A stretch of DNA of 64,000 nt from positions 1,056,501 to 1,120,500 of the forward strand of contig OZ014412.1 of the NCBI GenBank assembly GCA_963965975.1, written 5' to 3'. Every line of letters begins with the position of its first letter. The first letter of the stretch is position 1. Positions 1 to 12,500 of the stretch are shown in pieces. Both the position numbers and the translations under genes were made by a program. The DNA is from Xestospongia bergquistia (lineage: Eukaryota > Porifera > Demospongiae > Haplosclerida > Petrosiidae). A model generated the notes under the pieces. That model saw only the letters and a program-made list of their open reading frames with translations. It made no database searches and was not told the DNA's origin.

Positions 1-1986
1 AGAAATATATAATGTATAATATCATATAATAATTATTTTACTGGTACTAAAGTAGGTCTCATCACTTGATGTCATGCCTGTAGCAATAAAATTATAAAAT
101 AAAGGCATACAATAGTGACTTACTTATAACAATAACAGTCTCAGTAGAAGATGGTAATAGTATAATTGATGTAATACCTAATACATTACTATAGAAAAAT
201 GTAAAATAGTACAATATAATACTTACTGGTAATAATAATAGTCTCAATAGGATCCGGAGATGGTAGTATTAAGATATATTCCAGTACTTGAGGGTACACA
301 ACAGATGGGTTAGTTATAATAGTACCATCTACTATATCATGAGCTGTCACAGTATAGTTACCACTAACTGGTAGACTTATATACTGGTATACTGTGCTCT
401 CCTCTATACTGGATTTACTCATATTAATAGACTTTATATTTCCTTTAGAAGGCTCTCTAAATATCACATGACATCCATCAGCAGTAGATCTCTCAGCAAA
501 CCTACACTCTACAACAACTGATCCATTATCAGAGTAGTACTGTAGAGTGAGTCCTTGAACATGATAGGTTGCTATGGTGACAAGGGATTAAGTTATTGAA
601 CACTATAAAATATATAAACCAACAAATTATTAACTTACAAAACATAATATAGTTTTGATCTTTTATGTTGTTAAATAAATCCATAATATATGTAGTAAAT
701 GTATAATTGAGAGATGGATGTAGTCCAGTTATATTATAATATATTGTTGTTTCATTAACATCAGTAACATTCTTAATATAAACATGATGATAGGTTGTTG
801 TCTCATTGTTAACATTATCCTTTGTTATACCATATATGGTACTATTACATAGGTGAGGAGAACAACTGATCTGGATCATAAGAAATAACGTTATATATTT
901 TTTTATTGGTCCTCACTTTTATAGCAAATTGTATTTGTATCATAGAACTGTTTAAATAGTTATTAAATTTTACAACATGGTCAAGTATATCAATAGTACA
1001 ATCTGATAACAGATAACATTAATATATTAAATAAATAGTTGTAATAATCTTACTTCCAGTATATTCCAGTAATAGTTGTAACAAGTGAACTGTATTGTTC
1101 AATAAAGGCTCCATCACTAGCAGTATAAATATCACAGACTGTGAGGTTACTAGGTAACTGATAGAATGTATTAGTTGTATTATCATCTACTATTACAGAA
1201 CCATCACTATCCTTAACAATAACATGATATCTTGTAATACTGCCTTGTGGAATATCATCAGAGTAAAATGATGGAGGAGACCACGTTAAGGAGATATTCT
1301 TAGTAAAATCCAAATCAAGGCAGTTGACAGGTGAAATACCTATAATGTTATATATAAATAATGATTTCTAATATATTTATAATAATAATCAAAATGTTGA
1401 ATTGATACATTCATTTTTAGATATTTTAATTTAGCCATTTATATCACTTATATTTTGTTAGTTACATAAAATAAGATGAACTGACATAGTCTAACTGTAC
1501 ACATCAAATCAAATATACAAGATGGACAAATTAATTAAATATCTATCAATTATTTTTTGTTGTACCTTTAACTGTTATAGTAGTTCCTTTCTGTTTTAAA
1601 TTAAAAGGATTATAACTGATCACAGTACATTGAACAGTTATCCCATCATTAATAGGTAGTGCTCTTATAGTTAGTACTGATGACCACACATCAACTGATA
1701 TATTGTTAGTAGTTACTGATATCTCTCTATCTTGATTACTGGGATCACTGACCGAATTACCATGTACTGTCCAAGACAATAAATCTCCTATACCCACACA
1801 GGTAAAGTTAGCCAATGTGTAAAGTGGAAAAGATAGTGATGAAGGAGTTAATGTGATGTTAGCTATAACATAATCTCATAATATATAATATAGACAAGAT
1901 ATAAACTTACCAGCTTCATTTACAAACCAAGGTTTAATGATAATTATTACAAAAATTGTTTTCAGAATGATTTCAGCTACTTCCAT
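1..1986 (-). CDS. Ig/FN3 receptor gene, 3' end beyond the window, possible frameshift
   Basis: Most distal array member; it continues past the left edge, so tail and membrane span are not seen. Exons: signal 1911-1986 (starts MEVAEIILKTIF), Ig 1566-1862 (FTC...W...[11 protein letters not shown]...C), FN3 1054-1339, second FN3-like unit 917-1002 plus 639-870, HVQG exon 227-571, stalk 124-177 and 42-77. The 54-nt and 36-nt stalk exons match the class B genes at 46490-48830 and 56225-58571, so a class B tail is expected. The FN3 exon is the most divergent of the array. Its last ~30 nt carry one base more than paralogues, so it leaves the donor in phase 2 while the next exon is phase 1. Reading on meets a stop within a few codons. 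Either the gene is broken or an unusual splice site is used. Confidence 0.75.
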
Positions 1987-2400
1987 TTTTACTGCAGTGA
2001 CTTCTGTATATGCTACTTACTACATGTATAGCACATAACATATGTTAGGTATATACATAATATTATAATTGTAGTATATATATTGTATATAGTATTATAT
2101 AGTATCATGTATAGTAGATATGTATAGTAGTATCATATATAGTACATATGTTATATATAGTATGATGTCTATAGCTATAATCACTACCTTATCATATCAT
2201 CAGTTTACATAGCCTACTTCATAACAGTTTCATAATAAATTTGTAAATCAATAACAATATATTATACAATAGAGTCGGTTATTAGTCTTTGTATATTAGA
2301 TCTCTCACTTCTCTGAGACTGTAGGTGGAAAGAATTAAGATATGTTTGTACATATGAGATATAGTATGAGTCACCATTATGACATATATATTGACATAAC

Positions 2401-4140
2401 TCTAGCAAAAAAAATCTGGTGATACTGGTAATGCTAATGGTTTAGGTCTACCCGTACAGATAGAAATTGAGTGTTAAGAACATGGATATTACTCTTCTTG
2501 TAGATAGACTTTAGGATTGCTGTCATGATCTAATGAATTATTTGCAAACAAAGTCTTTTCATGACTATCTTTTCTCTCTGATGACACAAGACTGGTATTA
2601 GGTATAAGGATTGGGTATGAGACTAACTATTTATACTAGATGAAGGTATATAATGATGTGACTGATCAGATAGGACTGGAGCGTGAATAATATAGGATCT
2701 CACTCTTCTTGTAGGTGGAGTGTGGAGTTTTAGTACTGTTGTGACAATGTAATGATAAGTCATCTTGTGAATGAAGTACCTTATGACTATCTCTCCTCTC
2801 TATAATGACATGAGACTTGTATTAGGATTGTGTATATATAAGACTGGTATCAGATCTAACACTAAACATAATAGAAATATCATTACATATACTAAGTATA
2901 TATAACTAGTTATTGTGGTAAGTCATTATTTTAAAGGAGCAGAGGTAACCTCATTGTTCTCTTTTCTTGTTACCATAGTGATTGATGAAGGAGGTGGGAC
3001 AAATGATGGAGATGGTGTAGATGGTGTTATATCACTGTTTATATTAGATGGAGATATTTCATGTTGTAACTGATCTTGTAGTTGACTATCACCTCCTTCA
3101 TATCTATAATACATATATTAACATGTAATGATCAGTTATAACTTACTCATTAGTAGGTTTACTTTGAAATGAATCAGTTCTCTTTAAAGTACCTAAATAT
3201 ATGATGTCATATATATGATGATGTCATTGTCACATGACTAGCTACCACTGAGTTACCAGTTCTTTCTCCTCTTCTTTTTAATACTATAATAATATAACTA
3301 GTACTAATACTAATAATATGATCACTATAGCTAGTGGAGAGAGAGAGAGATTATATTAATGTGTTATTATTTACATTACATACCAGTATCTATGTATGTA
3401 GTGTGTACTGATGTAATAAAACTCGTACTGTCTCATGATCCTGTTGTCATGGAAACTATAAAACAGACAAGTTCACTATATGACATATCACATGATTCTC
3501 ACATGACACAGATGTCTCTCTAATATTATTATACTTGTAGTAGAAACATTTGTTGGTGTAGATTGATTTGGAGGAAAGACTTGAAAGACTTATACTGGTG
3601 ATACCATTACAGCTGTACCAGACGAGTCTTTTTGTCCATTATTGTTAATATCAAATATATTAACATTATATATTCCAGTCTCTAGACTTGTAATACAACC
3701 AGTAACTATCCATTAGTATGACTAATATGTAGTGCAGTATATCCTGAACCTGATATCATCTTCATTTCAACAAAACACCCTCCATTATCAGACCCTATCA
3801 TAAATGTACATGATATACACAAGACCCCATTATCAGTAGATATAGAGGCACTCTGTACTCCATAACTACCTGTAGTGTAATATTTGGGAGAAAAAAGAGA
3901 GAGATAGTTATAATCTGATATTATAACTATATTACTGGTATTATAAGTATTACATGTAATGAGGTGTTGTTTTCTCTATTGTTACTATGGTTACAATAAC
4001 AATAGTCACAGGAGATAACAGTGATAGTACATAATGAACACAACTGATAATTAAACACACACAATATATATATATATCTAGTTCTATGAGATTGTTTTGA
4101 TTTGAGAGATAGATAATATTTAAATTATTTATTAAAATAA
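2401..4140 (-). pseudogene. Relic of a second receptor family (TDNG domain, different tail)
   Basis: Minus-strand exon remnants just 3' of the gene at 4599-6717. The exon at about 3600-3868 reads GVQSASISTDNG...CISCTF...GGCFVEM, a divergent cousin of the HVQG exon. Relative to the copy near 19206-19397 it has a 7-nt deletion (around 3713) that gives a stop. Tail remnants follow: a transmembrane-like stretch at about 3260-3340, out of frame with its basic end; TLKRTDSFQSKPTNE near 3148-3195; and a terminal exon at 2926-3114 with YRYEGGDSQLQDQ and a Ser/Pro-rich end. The frameshift and out-of-frame span mark it as dead. Alternative 3' exons of the neighbouring gene were considered, but the breaks argue against this. 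Confidence 0.65.
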
Positions 4141-4500
4141 TCAATTGAGTTTTACATGTATTGTAATAATTACCAGTAGTACGATAATATAAATTATACT
4201 AACACAATTGAATGAAGCTAGCATTGATGATTACTAGCTCCACCCACAGTCTCATTCTATATAGTGATGTCATGGAAATGTCACAGTCATCTATATGATA
4301 ACTCAATGACACCATTTATCATCATAAACCATATTATAATTTATATACTACAATACAATACACTATATTCATATATCAGTACTAATGATATCATTATTGT
4401 TATGGTAAATATAGAAAATCTACATTACCTGTAGGCCCCATGCAGGTAAACTTAAAATACAGTTCCCATGACAACAACATAAAGATTACTGGTCATAATC
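4020..4500. repeat. Conserved 3' flank of short-tail genes
   Basis: The block begins with GTACATAATGAACACAACTG and a run of ACACAC/ATATAT, and includes TTCTATGAGATTGTTTTGAT. It recurs near 8030, 20393, 35850, 42515, 50133 and 59820, nearly always downstream of a class A tail or the scar of one. It marks the joint between a short-tail gene and the relic second family, so it helps delimit the ancestral array unit. No coding potential is seen. Confidence 0.6.
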
Positions 4501-4598
4501 TCAGTACTCAATAACTGACAGTGACCAGTTATATAGGGAGGATAGTTGCTAATTACTAATTAAACAATAATATTTTAATTATTAATAATGTAATATAA

Positions 4599-6717
4599 TT
4601 ATATTATAATATTTTCATAGTCGGCAGTACATGTCCTACTAGGTTGTACTGTTATATATGATGGATTAGTCTTTAACTCCACTCTTCTACTTCTCATCTC
4701 TAATCTGTGTACTATGTAATGATCATAATATGAACTATATAAAGTTATAATATGAACATAGTTACCTTCATCATATGCAGGATTATGAGTAATAGTTTGT
4801 GGATTAATTTGATTAAGTGTCATGGACCGTTTCTTCTTCACAACAAGACAACTACCAACTATTACTGTCAATACTATTATTATAATTACAATAACACTAG
4901 ATAAGATCGATATAGAGTAAACATAGAGAGTCCCAATAGCTATATATAGCACAAATAATATATTTAACTCGTTCATTAAAACTTACAATCAGATGTTCTG
5001 CTAGTAGGCCTTGTGGATACCAAAGTATTAGGGACATTCACTGTAGCACCTTGTAAAATATAATAGAAAACAGTAAAAATATTCTACAAAATATTTATAG
5101 TACTTACTAGTCTCAGTAGGAGATGGTACTAGTAAGATATACTCCAGTACTTGAGGGTACATAACAGATGGGTTAGTTATAATAGTACCATCTACTATAT
5201 CATGAGCTGTCACAGTATAGTTACCACTAACTGGTAGACTTATATACTGGTATACTGTACTCTCCTCTATACTGGATTTAGTTATATTAATAGACTTCAC
5301 AGTTCCTTTAGAAGACTCTCTAAATACCACATGACATCCATCAGCAGTAGATCTCTCAGCAAACCTACACTCTACAACAACTGATCCATTATCAGAGTAG
5401 TACTGTAGAGTGAGTCCTTGAACATGATAGGTTGCTATGAGCAAAAGTCATTGATTAGATATTTTCATCTTACTTATTTTAACTCACTGAACATGATGTA
5501 AGTTTGTTTCTTTTTTTTCTTAATACTGTTTGTAATGTATATAGTAAAGTTGTACTTCATAAAAGAGATCAAATCAGTTATAGTATAATTGTATATGACC
5601 ATATTTTGGTCAATGTTTGTATTATTAATATTCAAATCAAAATAATTTGTTATTGTATTGTTGTGTTTAATATTTCCAATCAGGTAACTATTACATAGTC
5701 TAGGATCACTATCAACCTAAAAATTGTTACAAATTAGTAATGATATTTTGTTAATTCATTTACCATTATAATAAAAGTACTATTGAAGCTGTTAATAACT
5801 TCATCAAATATTACAAAATGATAGCATATGCTAATATTATAATCTATAGGTAATATTAAAAAACAAATAATCTTATAATTAATCTACTGACCTCCACTAT
5901 ATTCCTCTTGTATAGTAACATTACTAGAACTATATTCTCCACTATGAGCTATAACAGTAGCAGTGTAAATATGACAGACTGTGAGGTTATATAACTCATA
6001 AGATGTATCCTCAGTGATATCATTATATAGTAACTGGCCATGTTGGTTCTCTATATAAATATGATATGATAGTGGGTAGTTCTTAAATGGATGAGACCAG
6101 GTCAACCTGTTTGAAGAACTGGTAACATCAAATATGAACTGGAGGTTTTCAATGGGTATAATACCTGTATTGAATAATGAAAATAATAAACTGTGATTAT
6201 AGAAACTGTGTACCTTTAACTGTTAAAGTAGCTCCTCTTGATATAATATTAAAGTTATGACCAATTACATTACATCCAATACTTATTCCATCATTAATAG
6301 GTAGTGCTCTTATAGTTAGTACTGATGACCACACATCAAGTGATATATTGTTAGTAGTTACTGATATCTCTCTGTACTGTTTGATGGAGTCACTTAATGA
6401 ACTACCCTCTACTGTCCAAAATAGTACATTTGCCATACCCACACAGGTAAAGTTAGCCAGTGTGTAAAGTGACGCAGTAACTGATGAAGGAGCTATTGTG
6501 ATGTTATCTGTATAATATCAAATAATGACTTTATTTAGCTATACAATAAATAGAAATTGTATCATGTTATTATAATTATGTTATAGAGCACAAAAATTAA
6601 GGCAACTCGATCATCCATCTGTTTACCAGCAGCATCTGTATCTTTTAAAGTGACCAGAAGACTTCCTAATACAACTGTAACGAGCATTAGAACTTCTTGA
6701 CAGTCTTTGTCAGTCAT
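4599..6717 (-). CDS. Short-tail Ig/FN3 receptor, class A tail
   Basis: Single-pass type I membrane receptor of unknown ligand. Phase-consistent exons: signal 6627-6717 (MTDKDCQEVL, hydrophobic core), Ig 6214-6507, FN3 5892-6164, second FN3-like unit 5764-5843 and 5488-5716, HVQG exon 5108-5434, stalk 4987-5049, transmembrane plus first tail part 4766-4939, last exon 4599-4711. The model gives about 547 residues. The transmembrane stretch SSVIVIIIIVLTVIVGSCLV is followed by KKKR. The tail has NPAY, NPSY and a C-terminal YENIII. Unlike other class A genes it has no intron between the transmembrane and NPAY parts. The final 54-nt intron (4712-4765) is open in frame. Its signal peptide and second FN3-like exon match the gene at 60039-62202, marking a subgroup. 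Confidence 0.88.
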
Positions 6718-6719
6718 GG

Positions 6720-8030
6720 TTAATAGGCCACCCACTCGTCATTAACTGTATGATAATTGATCTAATTTTTGTTGTTAGTGTTCTGAGTGCTACTGTGACA
6801 CTATAGATAATAGAGCAATAATAGCTAATGACTATTCTCTATTACCAAATATGATTATTCAAATTCCATTTGAATGTTCATTATTAATATGTTACTTTCT
6901 AGACTTGTAATAGCAGTTGAGAGAACAACCTTGCTGTTTACAGAAGGAAGTAATTCTCTTTCACACATAATTTAAAGGCACACAATAATTCAATGATTAT
7001 CAATACTATTTATAAACTAGATAGTTAGCATCAGAAGTCTTGATAATAGTTTTAACACATAAGACATAATGCTTTGTTGATTTCCTTATTATGGTTACAA
7101 TAAATGATGAGTCGATGAATAAATTTAATTTTTTAAGTAGTGGTTTAGTCTTGTACCCAGACCTACGTTGAGGGGGAAGCTGGTCTAGTGAATCGAGTTG
7201 ACACTTCCTGTGCCAAGTCAAGAATGTACTGCTGGTATTGGTATGCTATTATCAACAATGTGTGAGCTCCAAATATTGTTAAATCTAGGGACATGGCTGC
7301 TAAATAGTAAATATGGATTTGTTTTATGAATATGATCAATATTACTCTGACTTGATGCAAATGAATTTCACAATATTATAGTTCCAATTGAAGTTGTTCT
7401 AAATGGCTCTCTCCATCATCCTGTTGTCCTTCTTTGGAGTCATTCCCAGAATGTCTAATCCCATACTAATGGTAATAGAAACATTAACTTGTACATTTCT
7501 ACAATTAGGCACTGTGTTGTTTCACTTGATTTTTAGATATACCTTTTTAGAGTAGATAACTAAATTACAATCAATTCATTATCACTCATTTATCACCTGT
7601 TAGACATTTTGGGATTAAACATTCTGCATTTTCATGTGTGTGGCGCCGACATTAACATTTGCCCACAAAGCTAAATATAATTTACAAAAGAAGGAAAGGA
7701 AAGAAAATTAATAAAAGGCTCATTAAAAGAGAAAATGTTTAAACTTCTTCCGCCAGGAAATAATCAATGGTATTTATCAGCCGAAGAGGTTGTTTCTGAT
7801 CCCATCAGAGTCTGCTAATTTTTCAGCTGGTTGAACATTGGTTTAACTTTGATAGTACTCTTATCTGGAACTGTCCTTGGATAAGAAGAGGATAAGAAGA
7901 CAAAAGAATTTCAACCAAGACATGACAGTGAGACTCAGGATTGTTTTTTCCATTATTAGAGGACGGCTTAAATAATGTATTAGAATAACATGTTTGTTTA
8001 CTTTAATTACTTGTGACTTTTTTGTTAATG
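6720..8030. other. Intergenic, no gene recognised
   Basis: Upstream flank of the gene at 4599-6717. Its first ~60 bases resemble the flank upstream of 62202, consistent with a shared promoter type. Open frames here are short, unlike any array exon, and lack splice-site context. The stretch at 7620-7830 is slightly richer in GC than its surroundings but was not recognised. Confidence 0.5.
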
Positions 8031-8660
8031 AACACAACTGATAATTAAACACACACAATATATAATATATATATAGTTCTATGAGATTATTTTGATTTGA
8101 GAGATAGACAATATTTATATTGTTTATTTAAGAATCAATTGAGTTTAATAATCATCATTAGTAGTATGATAATATGAATTATACCAACACTAGTATTTGA
8201 AGCTAACATTGATGATGTTACTGACTCCACCCACAGTCTCATTCCATATAGTGGAAGTGTCACAGTTATCTATACAATAACTCAATGAGATCATCCATCA
8301 TTAGAAACCATATGATTATCAAGTAATTTATATACTCTACCATATATAATATAATACACTATATTCATATATCAGTACTAATGTTATCATTATTATTATG
8401 GTATATTTAGAAATTTACTTTACCTGTAGGCCCATACAGGTAAGCTCAAAAGACAGTTCCCATGACAACAGCATCAAAATTACTGGTCATAATCTCAGTA
8501 GTCAGTAACTAACAGTGACCAGTGATAGTAAACTCAAAATAACAAGGAGGATATTTGCATACTTACATGATACCCTTGAATTTAAAGATTCAAGAAGTTC
8601 TACAGATATAGTTATGTTCTTATCATCACTACCTATCAATAGTAATTGCTGCTGTGACAC
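8030..8660 (-). pseudogene. 3' flank and stalk-exon scar of a deleted short-tail gene
   Basis: 8030-8570 matches the conserved 3' flank found after the class A gene at 4599-6717. Beyond it, at about 8570-8640, is one stalk exon on the minus strand (GSDDKNITISVELLES), closely like the stalk exon of the genes at 42735-44892 and 60039-62202. Transmembrane and tail exons that should lie between are absent, so the middle of the gene was deleted. Confidence 0.55.
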
Positions 8661-8916
8661 TTTAGTCCATGTTTGATCTGAGCAAAAGAATGTGTACTTA
8701 AATGACAAGTGGGCGATTGAAGAAAATGACTGAGAAAGTGTAGCAACTAATACTCATTACAATAGTATTAGAGTCTTGTTCTCACTTTTAGAGATACAGA
8801 TGCTGTTGGTAAATAATTAAATAATAACATTATATGCTCTGATATCTAACAAACTCAGTATTAGGTAGCTAAGCCCTTTAAACAGTATTCATACAATGAT
8901 AGATATCACAGAATAG

Positions 8917-9540
8917 AAATATAGTTTTTGTTGTTGAATATCATAATGGCTGTGAGTTCAAAGTACTACTGTAATAAAATGTACTATTACAATATCAGCA
9001 TTCAAATGTTTCATTTGAATGTCCAAAATTTATGTATTAATTTTTAGAATTGTAATAGTGGATGAGAAAACAACCCTGTTGTTTACAGAATAAAGTGATT
9101 GTTCCTTATAACAATACTATGTGGTTTAATACATTTGTTTTGACAACCTGATATGTTATCACAATAAAATAAAAGATTGTTTTGGTTGAATGGTTGATGA
9201 TATTGAAGAGTTATTGTAATAAAATAACATTACAATATGAAAATTGTTAATTAATTATTAAATTGACTAATGACTATTTTCATCATCTTCCTTTGTACCA
9301 ATGATACATAGTATTGTTAATGTTGCTGGTCATACAGTCCCACTATGTCATGTGTTCATCTTATAGAATGAGGTTATAGAAGTGGTCATCTATAAAGATC
9401 ATTTATGATAAACTCTTCTTTTTATAATTAGTAGTCCTCATGAGTAAGTGAACATATTTTAGTTGATATAATAAGAAATAAACTAATTATAAAGGTACAA
9501 TAAAACTAAATATAATAGACAATATAGTAGACATATTAGA
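8917..9540. repeat. Segment duplicated at about 52022-52640
   Basis: The non-coding stretch downstream of the long-tail gene at 9543-14606 is repeated with small differences at 52022-52640, joined there directly to a truncated Ig exon. Shared landmarks are TTGTTGTTGAATATCATAAT, a TTTGAATGTC stretch and a direct run into the last tail exon. No gene is seen in it. Confidence 0.6.
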
Positions 9541-9542
9541 GA

Positions 9543-12500
9543 CTAGAAAGTAGTCTCAGAGACAATGGTATCAGTATTATTTAACTCAATATGAGGTTCT
9601 ATGAAACTTTCTTCTTTCATGTTGAAACCACTAGTATCTGGAATAGGATCTTTTGGTTGTTTATCATCTAATGCTGATGTATTTAGTGGGAGGGGTAACA
9701 CATCTCTTGGAGATAACACATCATCAGTAACCATGTCTGATGGAATAACATTAGATGATTCAGCAAGTTCTGGTCTTGCAGTACTTGTTGTGCCCTGTTT
9801 TCTTTTAACTATAGAGAAAGAGAAAGAGAATGATTAATAAAACTATTTTACACATGATCTTACACTCATTAGCATATGAATTAATTCCGGGCTCAAATTG
9901 TTCAGACTTCTTATTAATGTTATCGCTTTCTGTATGTTCAGAAACATACTCCATTGATGTTGACGGTGGCCATGATACTGATGATGTTGTAGTGACCATT
10001 TCCTTTACATAAGAGAAAAAGTGACAATATTAATTTATTAAACTTACAGAGTTGTTGACATCTTCATAGATAGAAAGTATTGAATCACTAGTATGAGATT
10101 CACATACCAACAGAGACTCTTTAACTTGATGAGGATAATGACTCTATGATAAATAAGAGCCAAATAAATATTTATCATTAAAGTATCCATCTACCTGTTC
10201 AGGTTCAACATACAGTGTTTCACTGCTAATAAGTTCATTATCAGTGGGTGTGGTTACTGAGGTTATACTTTTAGTATCATTCTATATATCAACAAAGACA
10301 ATAATATTATGACATCAGTAATTGCTTTATTCAGTAAAGATCAATTAATGTCACAACGTCATAAAGCTACTTAATCATATTGAATCGTTACATTTACATG
10401 GTGAATTCAAACAGATATTATTAATCTATTGTTTAATACTTGTATGTACTTCTCAAGTAATAGTATTAACAATATTGTACTTATAGAAGGTTAGAGTATA
10501 CATTAATGTGGTCAGCTAATTAGAGTGTATAGTATTTTATATAATTTGTTTATCATCTAGTGTTTATTAAACATACAAATCAGAACTATAGTACTACTAA
10601 TATATAATTAGATTTACCTCATTAGAACTACTATGACAAGCTTCTAAGGATGCAGAAGTATTTGTTCTCTATAAAGATGCAACTAATAATAAAGTGTTCT
10701 TGACATCTATATTATTGTTATTACCATAATAGGATGTTCACCAACATCACTATGCTGTGCAGGAACATCAGTAGTGGGTGGAGCTATGAAACAAGGCAAA
10801 CCCATTTCAACATATTGAGGTACACAGTACACACTTAAGAAATGTTTTTGATAAAACATTACTGTTAGTTTTTAAGACAATTGATTTTATGTTTGTATAC
10901 TTATCTGGTGATTTATTGGTAATTACCATTGACAATAGTAGTAGGTATGATCATTGTTGGCTCTTCCATTGATTCACTTATGATCTGTTGCTGTGAATAC
11001 TCAGAAAATGATGTTTCTTTAATGTTAGTTCCACAAGAGTTAACATGATCACACTATATGGATTAATAATATTCATGAAAATTAATATTGAAACTTATTT
11101 AAATAATTCAATCTGTGTTAACATAATGTATAATTATTATGAGATTACCATTCCTGATTTCCATTATCTACTGCTTATATAGGATTGTCTATAGCAATGT
11201 CCTAGTATGTAAGATTATACATAACTGAAAAGATCATTATATAATTGTTTTGGAAGATGCTGACTTCATAGTAACCAGAGCTACAAGATTAAATAATTAG
11301 AAGTAAAGAGAAGCAAGCTAGCAATGTATGTCATAACTTTAACTTTGATAATAGTTAATTACATGTGCATGCATGACATTGTCTATTACTATATCATGTA
11401 ATGATTACAATTACTATTACATCATGATTACCTCATTTATTTACATGTAATTACATATATCTACATGTAGATATATGTAATTACATATGGTTATAGTTAG
11501 TGACAACTATAAATTAAAATTTCTTTATAAGCAAGTCTTGATATGTATTAGGTTTCATGGGCAAAAACCAATAAACAATAAACAATAAAATCACTAAAAT
11601 TTATCAAAATAAAACTTTAATTTTAACTTGGTTAGCATATATTAAAATGTTTTGTCACTTACTAAAATATATTTTAGTTTTGGTTTGGAATTTGCATATC
11701 ATCCATGATCACTCACACAAGCATTCTCTAGCCTAATTAAGTGTGCCAGACAGTAAACATCTCTTACAAAATCAATCGCTAATATTACGCAATAGTTTTT
11801 ATAATTTAGCTTTGAAATTAATGAGCTATTTACCCACAGGAAACTCCTACACTATTACCACAATTTAGTTGACAATTATTAAGCATATGAATAATTAAGT
11901 AGTCCTTGTATCTATCCCATATTGTATACTTGTGTTCTATGATGATTTGAATTTATACCAGTATTGATAACCAGTCTATAAATAACACTAACAGAAATAA
12001 TTAGTTTTATAAACTAATAATTATCAATAACAGTATGTTATAATAACAAACATTAATAAAGTGGCACATAACATGTAATCACTCACATTATTAGATGTTG
12101 CTGGCACTATGACAACAGTAATATTACTAGGAGTAGTAGCAATAGATGTATCCTCATTACTTGCTAATGATGAATCATATTCTATATGTGTGCTAGTAGT
12201 ACTGTTAACAAAAGACTATAGAAAAGAATCATGATAACATAAAACAGAGGTTATCTAGAGTATTAAAATATTAGGTAAATATAATTATGTTAACAAGTTG
12301 ACAATCTACATGTCCTGTATATTTGTTAACAACCAGTATGATGAATGTAACCTCTAGTGATTAAGTTATACATATAAAGAACAATTGAGTTAATAAACTC
12401 ATATCTCGTTGCTTATACTAACAATCATATAAGAAAGTATGATAGTAACAATGAAATTGTTACTAAAATGTCAACTTACATACCTCATCAATATTAACAA

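Noticed and set aside
2926-4140. Alternative 3' exons for the gene at 4599-6717
   Set aside because: The domain exon has a frame-breaking 7-nt deletion and the transmembrane stretch is out of frame with its anchor; other copies are broken too.
7006-7360. Minus-strand open frames of 65-71 codons
   Set aside because: No array similarity, no splice context and ordinary composition; not distinguishable from chance.
9601-10012. Plus-strand open frames of 60-78 codons
   Set aside because: They are antisense shadows of the tail exons of the gene at 9543-14606, whose minus-strand exons have matching splice sites and paralogues.
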